NCBI GenBank assembly: GCA_028714175.1
Contig: JAQTMV010000005.1
Location: forward strand, 1 to 60,170
Source: Methylococcales bacterium
GTDB lineage: Bacteria; Pseudomonadota; Gammaproteobacteria; Methylococcales; Methylomonadaceae
DNA length: 60,170 nucleotides
Direction: 5' to 3'
Shown piece by piece: positions 51,972 through 60,170 of this stretch (its first letter is position 1; every line of letters starts with the position of its first letter). The notes under the pieces were generated by a model. It worked only from the letters and a program-made list of their open reading frames with translations. It was not told the origin of the DNA and did not search any database. The position numbers were made by a program, and so were the translations under genes.

Positions 51972-53244
51972 GCCACCGATCTTAACTATTGATGGCGTAC
52001 CACAGGCAGTTGCGTTATCTGAAAGGGTATATTGGATAGGTGCTCTGGATCCCAGTTTACGCACCTTTGACATCATTTTAAAAACAGCTAATGGCACAAC
52101 TTACAATGCCTATCTGGTTAGAGGCAGCGAAGGCGTTGCCGTTATTGATACCGTCAAAGCAAGTTTTGCCGATGATTTTTTTGCCCGTTTAGAGTCCGTT
52201 GCAGCTTATGACGAAATCAAAGTCATCGTCTTGAATCATCTGGAACCTGACCATACCGGTGCATTGCCTGAACTCATGCGCCGAGCGCCACGAGCTAAAC
52301 TGTACATTTCCCAGAAAGCGCAATCCATGCTTAAGGCCTTGTTAAAGCAGGATGAATTTGATTTTACACCGGTAATTACCGGCGACAAAGTGTCATTAGG
52401 TGACCGAAGTCTGAAGTTTTTGCATACCCCGTATTTGCATTGGCCGGATACGCAATGCACCTATTTGGTGGAAGAAAAAACATTATTTTCAGGCGATGTT
52501 TTTGGCTGTCATTTTTGTGATGTGCGTTTATTTAACGATGAAGTCGGCGATTTTCGCTTTTCGTTTGAATATTACTATGCCCACATCATGCGGCCATTTA
52601 AAGACTATGTAAATCGGGCGCTGTCTCTGATTGAGCCTTTACCGTTGAATGCTATCTTGCCTGCGCATGGCCCGCTATTACGCGATCAACCGCAACGGTA
52701 TGTGCAGCGCTATAGCGAGTTATCGCGTTTCGCCTTGCAAAGCGAGATCAGCGCAGGCGAAAAAACCCTGTTGATCTTTTATATCAGTTCCTATGGCAAT
52801 ACCCGGCGCATGGCCGAAGCCATTTATGAAGGCGCAATGGCTGTGGAGCATGTCCGCGTCTCTTTATATGACCTGGAAGGGAGCGAAATAGCGCCGTTTG
52901 TCGATTTAATAGAAGGCGCGGATGGCATCCTGTTTGGCACACCGACCATTAACGGCGATGCGGTTAAACCGGTGTGGGATTTATTGTCCTCTCTGGCTGT
53001 TATCAATCTCAAGTCAAAGTTGGGCGGCGTTTTCGGCTCGTATGGCTGGACCGGAGAAGGCGTAAAAATGGTTGAGGATCGCTTGCGCGGACTCAAGTTG
53101 CGTGTACCCATTCCGGGAATACGCATCAAGTTAATTCCGACAGAAGAGGAAATCCAGCTTTGTCGGGAATTCGGCCATGAAATGGCCCAGGATCTAATGG
53201 GTTTAAGGCAAGCTAAAGTGATTGATATGGCTGATCTTGCTTAA
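51964..53244 (+). CDS. FprA-type diiron flavoprotein, 426 aa
   Basis: N-terminal metallo-beta-lactamase-fold domain with the diiron motif H-x-E-x-D in NHLEPDHTGALPEL near residue 92, FSGDVFGCHFCD and LPAHGPLLR. The C-terminal flavodoxin domain begins near residue 266 (IFYISSYGNTRRMAEAIYEGA) with GSYGWTGEGVKMVEDRL. A-type flavoproteins reduce O2 to water or NO to N2O. No rubredoxin domain is attached. Its place between nifO and ferredoxins suggests oxygen removal near nitrogenase, or use of a neighbouring ferredoxin as donor; this is inference. Confidence 0.9.
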   Translation: MSKPPILTIDGVPQAVALSERVYWIGALDPSLRTFDIILKTANGTTYNAYLVRGSEGVAVIDTVKASFADDFFARLESVAAYDEIKVIVLNHLEPDHTGALPELMRRAPRAKLYISQKAQSMLKALLKQDEFDFTPVITGDKVSLGDRSLKFLHTPYLHWPDTQCTYLVEEKTLFSGDVFGCHFCDVRLFNDEVGDFRFSFEYYYAHIMRPFKDYVNRALSLIEPLPLNAILPAHGPLLRDQPQRYVQRYSELSRFALQSEISAGEKTLLIFYISSYGNTRRMAEAIYEGAMAVEHVRVSLYDLEGSEIAPFVDLIEGADGILFGTPTINGDAVKPVWDLLSSLAVINLKSKLGGVFGSYGWTGEGVKMVEDRLRGLKLRVPIPGIRIKLIPTEEEIQLCREFGHEMAQDLMGLRQAKVIDMADLA

Positions 53245-53255
53245 ATATTTTTTAA

Positions 53256-53561
<306 letters not shown>

Positions 53562-53574
53562 AAAAAACGCAATC

Positions 53575-53746
53575 TCGTTCCCATGCGGGAAAAACTGTGA
53601 AAGTATTATTTACGACGAAGAGCACGAAGGACACGAAGAAAATGTCTTGGCAAATTAATACATTGAAAACTTCGTGTTCTCTGTGTTCTTCGTGGTTACT
53701 CGTTCTTATGTTGAATAATTTCACAGTCTCGGGAGCATGGGAATAA
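53575..53746. repeat. Nested palindromic element inside the nif operon
   Basis: Outer arms TCGTTCCCATGC / GCATGGGAATAAGA, next pair ACTGTGAAA / TTTCACAGT, and an inner imperfect pair GACGAAGAGCACGAAGGACAC / CTCTGTGTTCTTCGTGG, all centred on the same point. The symmetry over 170 bases suggests a miniature mobile element or a large transcript hairpin. Confidence 0.72.
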
Positions 53747-53782
53747 GACCACAGCACATAAATTATTATTAAGGAGTAAATC

Positions 53783-54133
53783 ATGGCATTAGTTACCTTT
53801 TCAAATCCCGAATACCGGGATAAAACCGTCTATGCAGTAGCCGGCAGTCATACAGAATCACTATTGAAACTGGCACGGGAAAACAAAATCCCGATCAATT
53901 ATGAATGCCAGGATGGAGAATGCGGAACCTGTCTGGTGAAAGTCAGCAGCGTTGATAACAAGCATCAGCGTATGGGCGGCCCTTTAACGGAAAAAGAAAA
54001 AGAAGTCTTGCGAGTAAGCGGCAAAATCAGCAAGGAAGAAATGGAGCAAATGATTGTTGATGACCTGCCTTCGCCCTGGCGTTTGGCTTGTCAGATGATC
54101 GTCAGGGATGAAGATATTCTGGTTGAATATTAA
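53783..54133 (+). CDS. FeSII (Shethna II)-like 2Fe-2S protein, 116 aa
   Basis: Ferredoxin fold with YECQDGECGTCLVKV and closing LACQMIVRDEDILVEY. The middle contains an extra helical section (LTEKEKEVLRVSGKISKEEMEQ) followed by DLPSPWRLAC, closely resembling Azotobacter vinelandii FeSII, which binds oxidised nitrogenase and shields it from oxygen. The resemblance is from memory and covers the FeSII-specific loop as well as the cluster. It sits 2 bases before nifQ. Confidence 0.82.
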   Translation: MALVTFSNPEYRDKTVYAVAGSHTESLLKLARENKIPINYECQDGECGTCLVKVSSVDNKHQRMGGPLTEKEKEVLRVSGKISKEEMEQMIVDDLPSPWRLACQMIVRDEDILVEY

Positions 54134-54135
54134 TC

Positions 54136-54711
54136 ATGTCTACTGCCCTCCAGCCCCAGGACAACCGGGAACAGTTCTATTCCCGGCTAAAGTCAAAGCC
54201 AATGGTTACACCTAATCATGAATGGCTGGCCTGTATGGTAGCCAGTTGGTGTGCCGGGCAAGGCGTTTTGCCCGATTATCTGGGGTTGGAGTCCGAGCAG
54301 TTTAATGAGTTAAAAAAACATTTTTTTCCGGACTGTAGCATTCCTGAAAATGCGTCATCGGGTAGCCGTCTGGACTTTAGCCGTATGCTGGAAAAAGAAG
54401 ATCTGGTCAATCTGCTAAAGCATTACTGCAGACCTGATACGCCTGAAATGGATTGGATGATTGCCATTATCGTAGCCGGTTGTCTGGGCAGCGATCACTT
54501 ATGGCAGGACTTGGGTCTCTGGTCGCGCTCACAATTGACTGCCATGCTGCAATACAACTTCCCCGAACTGGCCGCAAAAAATGACCAGGATATGAAATGG
54601 AAAAAGTTCTTGTATAAACAGCTTTGCGAAGCAGAAGGTTTGTATTTATGCCGTGCGCCCTCGTGTGATGTCTGTATTGACTACCCTAAATGTTATGGCT
54701 CTGAGGAATAG
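54136..54711 (+). CDS. nifQ: Molybdenum-delivery protein NifQ, 191 aa
   Basis: Carries the C-x4-C-x2-C-x5-C motif at the C-terminus (CRAPSCDVCIDYPKC) that holds a Mo-Fe-S cluster and passes Mo to FeMo-co synthesis. The N-terminal helical part includes NHEWLACMVASWCAGQGVLPDYLGL and IIVAGCLGSDHLWQDLGL. It is the last gene of the nifB cluster. Confidence 0.94.
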   Translation: MSTALQPQDNREQFYSRLKSKPMVTPNHEWLACMVASWCAGQGVLPDYLGLESEQFNELKKHFFPDCSIPENASSGSRLDFSRMLEKEDLVNLLKHYCRPDTPEMDWMIAIIVAGCLGSDHLWQDLGLWSRSQLTAMLQYNFPELAAKNDQDMKWKKFLYKQLCEAEGLYLCRAPSCDVCIDYPKCYGSEE

Positions 54712-55036
54712 GGAAACTCGCAAAAAATACCCCTCTATCATAGTTGCCACAGATTCACAAATTATAAATAAATTTAGGCATACGTAGGACATTTTTCATA
54801 TCTTTTCTGTACTTCTATAGGACATGATTTTAATTGCTTTTCGACTTGTCCATGTTCGTATATTTTCCACATACTATAAATAGTATGTTATTTTGAAAGG
54901 AGGAACAAGAGCATTGAGGCCACTTACTGAGGAACAGGGCTTAACCGTTCTTCCTAATACATTTTAAACAACGAAAGGAATGCACTACCCAGACAATCAA
55001 AAGCGGGGAACAAGATTATTTTTATATATACTAGGG
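54712..55036. other. Gene-free stretch after nifQ
   Basis: AT-rich, no open frame of note. A GGAGG-containing stretch (GAAAGGAGGAACAAG near 54894) precedes short nonsense frames and may be what is left of an antitoxin gene for the broken PIN toxin that follows, but I cannot recognise one. Confidence 0.4.
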
Positions 55037-55459
55037 ATGTACTTTATTTGCTCGATACCAACATCTGTATTTATCTCCTCAATCAGCGGCAGGGCTTCGA
55101 GCGGATTGTGCAGCGGATGGACGGGCTGGAGCGCAGGCTGGTAGGACTTTCCGCCATCACAGTTGCGAATTGGAATTTGGGGTTGCCGCCAGCATGCGGC
55201 AAGGTGATAATTTCAAACGATTGAAACGGTTTCTGGTGGATTTCGAGGTGTTGCCGTTCGACAGGGACGCAACGAAGCCTTATGGTCCGCTACGCAAAGC
55301 CTTGCAGACTCAGGGAACGCCGATCGGGCCTCTGTATTTCCTCATTGCCACCCATGCGCTCTCACTGAAAGCGACGCTGGTCACCAATAATACCGGCGTA
55401 CCGGCGAGTTTATGCGCATTCCCGACCTTGCTGTGGAGGATTGGTCAACGCCGCCTTGA
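55037..55459 (+). pseudogene. VapC-type PIN toxin with frameshifts
   Basis: Three frames must be joined: LYLLDTNICIYLLNQRQGFERI to SAITVA; then EFGVAASMRQGDNFKRL through SLKATLVTNNT; then GEFMRIPDLAVEDWSTPP and stop at 55457-55459. Shifts lie near 55165 (one G lost in GCGGAATTGG) and near 55390. The start ATG (55037) is also out of frame with LYLLDTN. The acidic residue expected in I-G-P-x-D-F-L-I-A is Tyr here (GPLYFLIATHA). It is therefore inactive by several routes, and no antitoxin gene is evident. Confidence 0.85.
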
Positions 55460-55494
55460 ATCTTTCTTAGCAATATTTCCATTTGACAAGTCGA

Positions 55495-55677
55495 TTAAGC
55501 ACCTTTCGGTCCCGCAAACCACCAAATAATCAGACCGACAACGGGCAGCAGTAAAATCAAAAGCACCCATAAAACTTGCGATCCAGTTGTAGCGCCACTT
55601 TTTAGGGTGCTAATAATGGCCCAGATGTCCAGGACAAGCACGATAAAACCTAGAAAACCGCTGACTTGAATATCCAT
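55495..55677 (-). CDS. Small two-helix membrane protein (PLDc_N-like), 60 aa
   Basis: Helix 1 FLGFIVLVLDIWAIISTLKSG and helix 2 VLWVLLILLLPVVGLIIWWFAGPKG, matching the phospholipase D N-terminal-like membrane domain (PLDc_N) that occurs alone in many small proteins. Start ATG 55677 has a strong AGGAGG 5 bases upstream; an upstream in-frame ATG at 55734 lacks one. Function unknown. Confidence 0.85.
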   Translation of the reverse strand: MDIQVSGFLGFIVLVLDIWAIISTLKSGATTGSQVLWVLLILLLPVVGLIIWWFAGPKGA

Positions 55678-56576
55678 AAAACCTCCTAACAGGTTGCGTT
55701 TAATAAAAAATCTATTATGCCTCATCAGTTTCAAACTTTATACTTAAAAAATAGATGAGTTCTGTATGCTAACGCACATTGCTCAACTTGCATCATTTTT
55801 TAAGCATTCTTTAATTGATTTGTTGTTAATACCAGTTATTACCGAGCAATGGTGAAACTTATGAATTCAAAAAATAGACTTAACAGAGGCTGATTTGTTT
55901 AAAGCCTACAACAACATTGCCAAACGGTTTGCAGCGCATAGCTGGTGGCCATCCGAACAACGAGGCGAAGCAAAGCGGGAATTTGATTTAGTAATAGGCA
56001 ACGCAACCACCTTGAATGTAGGGTGCGAGCGATGGCTGGATGCCGGGCAATGTAAAAAAATGGAAAAAGGGTTTCGATCCTGGTCGGACGGCCCGGGCAA
56101 CAGCTTTTCGTTGCCCGACATTTCTACTTTGCGAAACAATCGGTGCAATACGGCTAACGCCTATTGCACCTTACGGGTTGCGCCATACCGCGTTATTCGC
56201 TGAATCTGACACTGATTGGCTGTTTTCGACCCCCTATGTATAGAACCTAACCATGTATAGCTGCGTTTTATTTCGCTCCGTATCCCACGCACTACCAGTA
56301 AAGTCTGGTAGTGCGCTTTACATAGTTATAAGTCTTGAAGCAACGGCATCAATGCGTCATCGGCAGGATGAATAGCGGCATATTGTTATTTCGGGTTCTT
56401 GAAGCCTCGCCAGTGCCTTTTCCTTCATTGCTAAATCTGCCTCTTCACTATATACATAGGGGTCGAAAGAAGTCGGCCACTGTCAGATTCAATTTAGACT
56501 CTTTTTTAAAGCTGTCAGATCAAATCTGGATTTTTGCGGTTTATGACAACAGCCGAAGTCGCCCACCACTTGGCTC
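55678..56576. other. Repeat-rich, gene-free stretch of about 900 bases
   Basis: Open frames here (for instance 55895-56203 on plus) look like translations of repeats. Hairpins seen: CGGGCAAC/GTTGCCCG at 56094-56117, GGTGCAATA/TATTGCACC at 56142-56170, and an 11-bp perfect stem CGCACTACCAG/CTGGTAGTGCG at 56288-56315. The last lies inside a 41-bp inverted repeat listed separately. Confidence 0.6.
56201..56491. repeat. 291-bp element bounded by 41-bp imperfect inverted repeats
   Basis: The left end 56201-56241 (TGAATCTGACA ... TTTCGACCCCTATGTATA) is the reverse complement, with several mismatches, of the right end 56451-56491. The 209-base interior contains the 11-bp hairpin and no gene. It looks like a non-autonomous mobile element or the joined ends of a lost insertion. 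Confidence 0.68.
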
Positions 56577-58964
56577 TTAAACCCCTTCCTCTTTATCATC
56601 ATCAGTCGCCATATCCGAAATTTCTTTTAATCGGGAAATAGCCTTAAAGTTGATGCTATTTTCAGGATACAAACCTTCGTTATCCACTCCACCTGCTGGT
56701 TGTCCGGTCAGTAATTCCAGAGTTTCATCGACGCTAGCTACTACATATACCGCAAACAGCCCTTGCGCAACGGCATCAATAACTTCCTGTTTCAACATTA
56801 AATTGCGTTTGTTGGCGGCAGGAATAATAACGGCATGCTGCCCATTGAAGCCGCGTGCCTGACAAAGCCTGAAGTAACCTTCTATTTTTTCATTTATCCC
56901 GCCGACCGCCTGTACTTCGCCGTATTGATTAATAGAGCCGGTGACGGCAAAGGTTTGCTTGATCGGCGTCCGTGTGAGCGCCGAAATGAGGCAGCATAGT
57001 TCACCCAGCGAGGCGCTGTCGCCATCGATATAACCATAAGATTGTTCAATGGCAATGCTGGCAGATATAGCCAAAGGAAATTGCTGAGCGTAAGTATGTC
57101 CAAGATACCCCGTCAGGATCATCACGCCTTTTGAATGGATAGCCTGGCCCAATTCTGCCTCCCGCTCAATATCAACTATCCCTCTGGAGCCCGGAGAAAC
57201 CGTCGTGGTAATACGTGCTGGCGCGCCAAAGCTGCTACCGCCTATTTCCAGAACGGTTAATCCGTTGATTTTGCCAATTGCTTCGCCTTCTGTATCAATA
57301 AGAATGGTGCCGTTAAGCATTTCTTCGAGAATGTTCTCAGCCATTCTGCCGTTACGCTGTTCTCTGGCTGCCAAGGCCTGTGCAATATGCGGCCTGTCGA
57401 TTTCGCCAAGACTGGACTGCTTACAAAACAGGTTGGCTTCAGCAATAATGTCCAGCGAATCCTTGATACGGGCAGAAAAATGCTGCTGATTTTCTGAAAG
57501 TCGACAGCTATGTTCAATCAGACCTTCAATCGCAGACCGTGTTAACGGTTTTGCTCCTGAATCCGCCGCCTGCTTAATCATCAGCATGGCAAATTTTTGC
57601 ATGGATTCATGCGTGCGCGGAATGTAACCCTCAAAATCGGCCAGAATTTTGAACATCTCGTTAAATTCATTATCCAGCTCTTCCAGAAAATAATGGATAT
57701 CCGCAGAGCCTACCAGAATCACTTTAACGCTTAACGGAATGACTTCGGGTTTCAATGTGATGGTGTTAATGCCCAGTTCTGAATACGGCGATTCAATTTC
57801 AATGCGGCCTGATTGCAAGGCGCGTTTGAGACCTTCCCATACAAAGGGATAGGTCAGCAGCTTTTCGGCATCGAGAATTAAATAGCCGCCATTCGCTCTG
57901 TGTAATGAACCGGCACAAATCCGCCGATAATTGGTAACCAATGTGCCCTGGTCGCTGGCATATTCAATGCGGCCAAACAGATTCTGATATATCGGATGCG
58001 GTTCATAAATAACCGGCGCCCCGCTTTCCTGTTTGTTATCGACCAGAATATTAGGCGCGTACTGCTCGGTTAGCATCAAGCGTTTTGCAGTGGTATCCCG
58101 CGGTTCCAGTGTCCTTCCCGGCATCAGATAATCTGCTATCGTGTTGCCCAGATTTTTTTTGATTTCTGATAAATAAGTAATGACATCATCAATATTCTGA
58201 TATTTATCATTCAGTTCAGCAAATAACGGATCTATCGCCAAACTGATCGTGTCGTTATCAAGCTGTTTGATTTTTTCAACCATATTTCTGCGCCATTGGG
58301 GCAATTCCAGTAATACGTCACTCAGATATTCTTCCAGCTCCTCCACATGGTTGTGGAAAGCTTCCCGTTCAGGTTGCGGCAATTGCGTGAACTGGTCTTC
58401 ATTGAGTGATTTATTATCCCGGACAGGCGCAAACGTAATCGATTCGCTTTCTCTGAATAAAGCTATATTATTTTCTTGAGCTTTCTTATCAACCAGATCA
58501 ATGGCATTATTATAACTCTGGTTAAAATGCCGCTCGATTGCAGACTTTTTTTGCTGATAAGTCGGGCTTTCAAAGACAGCTGGAAAAGTTGCCAGTAAAT
58601 TATCAATCAGCTTTTCAATATCCTTGCTGAACACCTGCCCATACTCCGCTGGCAATTCAACGGCGACCGGTTCTCTGGGATTGTCAAAATTATCCACATA
58701 AGCATAAGAAGATGGTGCAGGCAGGGATTGGGCAAGGGCATACAGATGATCGGTAATCATCGTCAGTCGGCCTAATCCCGGCTCGCCCATGACAAAAATG
58801 TTATAGCCGGGATTGGGCATGGCAACACCAAATTCCAGTGCCAACTGCGCTCTGGGCTGTCCTAAAATAGCATTCTGCAATCGGGGCGCTTCCGAAAATT
58901 CAAAACCGGTCAAATCGACATTTAGTTTCAGTGACTCAATCGGAAGCTTTAAGGTGCTGGACAT
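56577..58964 (-). CDS. Lon-family ATP-dependent protease (LonB-like), 795 aa
   Basis: Soluble AAA+ protease of the AAA_32/Lon_C group. The N-terminal part has the P-loop-like GEPGLGRLTMI (Arg in place of the Walker Lys, usual in this family) near residue 62, a long helical insertion (150-290), then YLILDAEKLLTYPFVWEGLKRAL and VKVILVGS in the core. The C-terminal Lon protease domain shows GDSASLGELC with the catalytic Ser and GGINEKIEGYF with the catalytic Lys. It is monocistronic. Substrates are unknown. Confidence 0.92.
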   Translation of the reverse strand: MSSTLKLPIESLKLNVDLTGFEFSEAPRLQNAILGQPRAQLALEFGVAMPNPGYNIFVMGEPGLGRLTMITDHLYALAQSLPAPSSYAYVDNFDNPREPVAVELPAEYGQVFSKDIEKLIDNLLATFPAVFESPTYQQKKSAIERHFNQSYNNAIDLVDKKAQENNIALFRESESITFAPVRDNKSLNEDQFTQLPQPEREAFHNHVEELEEYLSDVLLELPQWRRNMVEKIKQLDNDTISLAIDPLFAELNDKYQNIDDVITYLSEIKKNLGNTIADYLMPGRTLEPRDTTAKRLMLTEQYAPNILVDNKQESGAPVIYEPHPIYQNLFGRIEYASDQGTLVTNYRRICAGSLHRANGGYLILDAEKLLTYPFVWEGLKRALQSGRIEIESPYSELGINTITLKPEVIPLSVKVILVGSADIHYFLEELDNEFNEMFKILADFEGYIPRTHESMQKFAMLMIKQAADSGAKPLTRSAIEGLIEHSCRLSENQQHFSARIKDSLDIIAEANLFCKQSSLGEIDRPHIAQALAAREQRNGRMAENILEEMLNGTILIDTEGEAIGKINGLTVLEIGGSSFGAPARITTTVSPGSRGIVDIEREAELGQAIHSKGVMILTGYLGHTYAQQFPLAISASIAIEQSYGYIDGDSASLGELCCLISALTRTPIKQTFAVTGSINQYGEVQAVGGINEKIEGYFRLCQARGFNGQHAVIIPAANKRNLMLKQEVIDAVAQGLFAVYVVASVDETLELLTGQPAGGVDNEGLYPENSINFKAISRLKEISDMATDDDKEEGV

Positions 58965-59515
58965 GAATAAATAATCAGTATTAGGTTGCTAATAAATCAG
59001 GCATTCTAGCATTTTTACAGTATTGGTCGATAATATGGCTTCGTTTAAAAACTATAGCATAGCTTCTATCCAAAGAAATCCAGCGCTGTTAGCGTGATGT
59101 GAATTCAACATCAGCGATCAAGACAAGTTATTAATCGCTTTCCTTAAGACTTGGATTGAACGTATTTTGGCGGGAAGGACGTTGTAATCACTTGGTGAAT
59201 GTTTATTTGCCAGAAATCTCAAAGTAGATTTCTAATATATGTACTTACTTACAATATATGGCATTATTTTATTAAGGGCACCTCTAAAAATTCAGCTTGT
59301 TACGCTGATAATTGCGGATTTTAAAACTATAGGGTGGTATTCCAGGCATACTGACATGCCAAATGAAAGCGCCATGTCCTATCAATTCAATCTGGTATAG
59401 CCTTCCCCCTGGGAAATCGAGGCGAGGATTTTCAATTCGGCGCTGATCGTCGTGGACTGCCTAACGGGTGGGACCTCCTTACATCTTTCGTTTCACCCAT
59501 CGAAGACTGGCTGCT
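58965..59515. other. Gene-free stretch with a possible insertion-sequence scar
   Basis: Nothing codes convincingly here. GGGCACCTCTAAAAATTCAG near 59277 resembles ends of IS5-group elements from memory, and the stretch 59335-59515 has a different base composition, but no transposase frame is present. Confidence 0.35.
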
Positions 59516-59890
59516 TCAATCGCTTTCCGAATCCCTAAAGCGATCATCCCGTTCGCGCATTAACCAGTAGACGATGCCCAGTGCCAGCGTAATTGCCGCC
59601 AAAGCCTCAATTTGGCCAGAGGTTATTTCATGCATATCCATAATGATAACCTTTCGCGCCAAAGCGAGTATGGCAATTAAGAGTACGGTTTTAACCTGAA
59701 TGATGTTTTGTTTACGCATTGCAACCAGATGAATCGTATGATTGAACTCCATGGCAATCAGCAATGTCATGATTTCTCCAAATAGCGATTGAAAAACCTT
59801 GTGCTCAAGCGGGTTCAGAAACCCAAATACTAAATCATGGATGATGCCTACGATCAAGCGATACATGGCCACAAGCATGATAAGACTCAC
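59516..59890 (-). CDS. PsiE-family membrane protein, 124 aa
   Basis: Four hydrophobic helices with the family pattern FQSLFGEIMTLLIAMEFNHTI, VKTVLLIAILALARKVIIMD and ALAAITLALGIVYWLM. PsiE (phosphate-starvation-inducible E) proteins have no established activity. GTG 59890 is the most upstream standard start; the frame is closed just before, within groEL. It follows groEL by 8 bases and may be co-transcribed with it. Confidence 0.8.
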   Translation of the reverse strand: MSLIMLVAMYRLIVGIIHDLVFGFLNPLEHKVFQSLFGEIMTLLIAMEFNHTIHLVAMRKQNIIQVKTVLLIAILALARKVIIMDMHEITSGQIEALAAITLALGIVYWLMRERDDRFRDSESD

Positions 59891-59898
59891 CAGAATAA

Positions 59899-60170
59899 TT
59901 ACATCATTTCATCCATGCCGCCCCCGGGATATCCGCCGGTTTTTTCCTCTTTAGGCAATTCCGCTATCATTGCTTCGGTAGTCAATAGTAAACCGGCTAT
60001 CGATGATGCATTTTGCAAGGCGAAGCGGGTGACCTTGGTGGGATCCAGAATGCCCATTTCGAACATGTCGCCGAATTCGCCGGTAGCGGCGTTGTAACCG
60101 AAATTGCCTTTGCCGTCAGCACATTGATGCACAATGACGGAGGGTTCCACACCGGCATTTTGAACAATCT
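59899..60170 (-). CDS. groL: Chaperonin GroEL, C-terminal part (cut by window edge)
   Basis: Last 90 or so residues of the 60-kDa chaperonin: [61 protein letters not shown] and the glycine/methionine tail [12 protein letters not shown]. The 5' part lies beyond 60170. The LLLTTEAMI variant and short tail are within family range. Confidence 0.96.
   Translation of the reverse strand, partial: IVQNAGVEPSVIVHQCADGKGNFGYNAATGEFGDMFEMGILDPTKVTRFALQNASSIAGLLLTTEAMIAELPKEEKTGGYPGGGMDEMM

Noticed and set aside
55895-56203. 102-aa open frame
   Set aside because: It covers several hairpin repeats, its peptide looks like translated repeat sequence, and it has no ribosome site.
58780-58800. Arg instead of Lys in the P-loop of the Lon-family protease taken as a disabling mutation
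   Set aside because: GEPGxGR is the usual form in this LonB-like group as I know it, so it is not a lesion.

Overview
The window reads as chromosomal DNA of a nitrogen-fixing gammaproteobacterium. A full gammaproteobacterial-type division/cell-wall cluster, an Azotobacter-like rnf-nifLA-nifB arrangement, a hopanoid-type epimerase and a glycogen-to-trehalose pathway together point to a methanotroph of the order Methylococcales. That placement is inference: no methane or methanol oxidation gene lies in the window.

Layout. (1) 1-4.6 kb: a BrnT-like toxin gene broken by a stop codon with its intact partner, then a 1236-aa flavoprotein on the minus strand that joins a GltD-like half to a PyrK-like half. 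(2) 4.9-22.5 kb, minus strand: a complete dcw operon in the order mraZ-rsmH-ftsL-ftsI-murE-murF-mraY-murD-ftsW-murG-murC-murB/ddl-ftsQ-ftsA-ftsZ. MurB and Ddl are fused into one protein. The operon has a clear sigma70 promoter followed by GTGG repeats that look like MraZ boxes. (3) 22.85-23.2 kb: the RNase P RNA gene, then a decayed IS1634-type transposase. (4) 24.7-32.6 kb, minus strand: hpnA, then a treY-treZ-glycosyltransferase-DUF5752 cluster. (5) 33.1-39.7 kb, minus strand: rnfABCDGEH followed by bfd and bfr. RnfC carries two tandem copies of a 21-residue palindromic-repeat insertion. (6) 39.8-44.8 kb, plus strand: a NifA/sigma54 control region, a duplicated nifL promoter and 5' end joined to a PAS/phosphatase remnant, then nifL, nifA and a small unknown gene. 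(7) 44.9-49.3 kb: a higBA toxin-antitoxin pair, a merR-T-P-GDCCVxC mercury cluster without merA, a pentapeptide-repeat protein with a potassium-channel-like C-terminus, and an antitoxin with a nonsense-mutated PIN toxin. (8) 49.4-54.7 kb, plus strand: nifB, fdxN, nifO, a diiron flavoprotein, two 2Fe-2S ferredoxins (one resembling the Shethna FeSII protective protein) and nifQ. (9) 54.7-60.2 kb: a frameshifted PIN toxin, a small membrane protein, a repeat-rich stretch, a Lon-family protease, a PsiE-like protein and the 3' end of groEL.

How the parts fit. Regions 5, 6 and 8 are one physiological block. Rnf supplies low-potential electrons for nitrogenase, NifL/NifA control it, and NifB/FdxN/NifO/NifQ serve FeMo-cofactor synthesis. 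The diiron flavoprotein and FeSII-like ferredoxin probably protect against oxygen, and bfr/bfd store and release iron. Good sigma54 -24/-12 sites are visible before rnfA, before both nifL copies and before nifB. TGT-N10-ACA NifA sites lie at suitable distances upstream of rnfA, of the first nifL copy and of nifB. nifHDK are outside the window.

The most unusual items are the nifL-leader duplication that has captured a signalling gene, the palindromic insertion inside RnfC, the MurB-Ddl fusion, the pentapeptide/channel protein, and three toxin genes each disabled by point or frameshift mutation. I found no CRISPR array and no tRNA.
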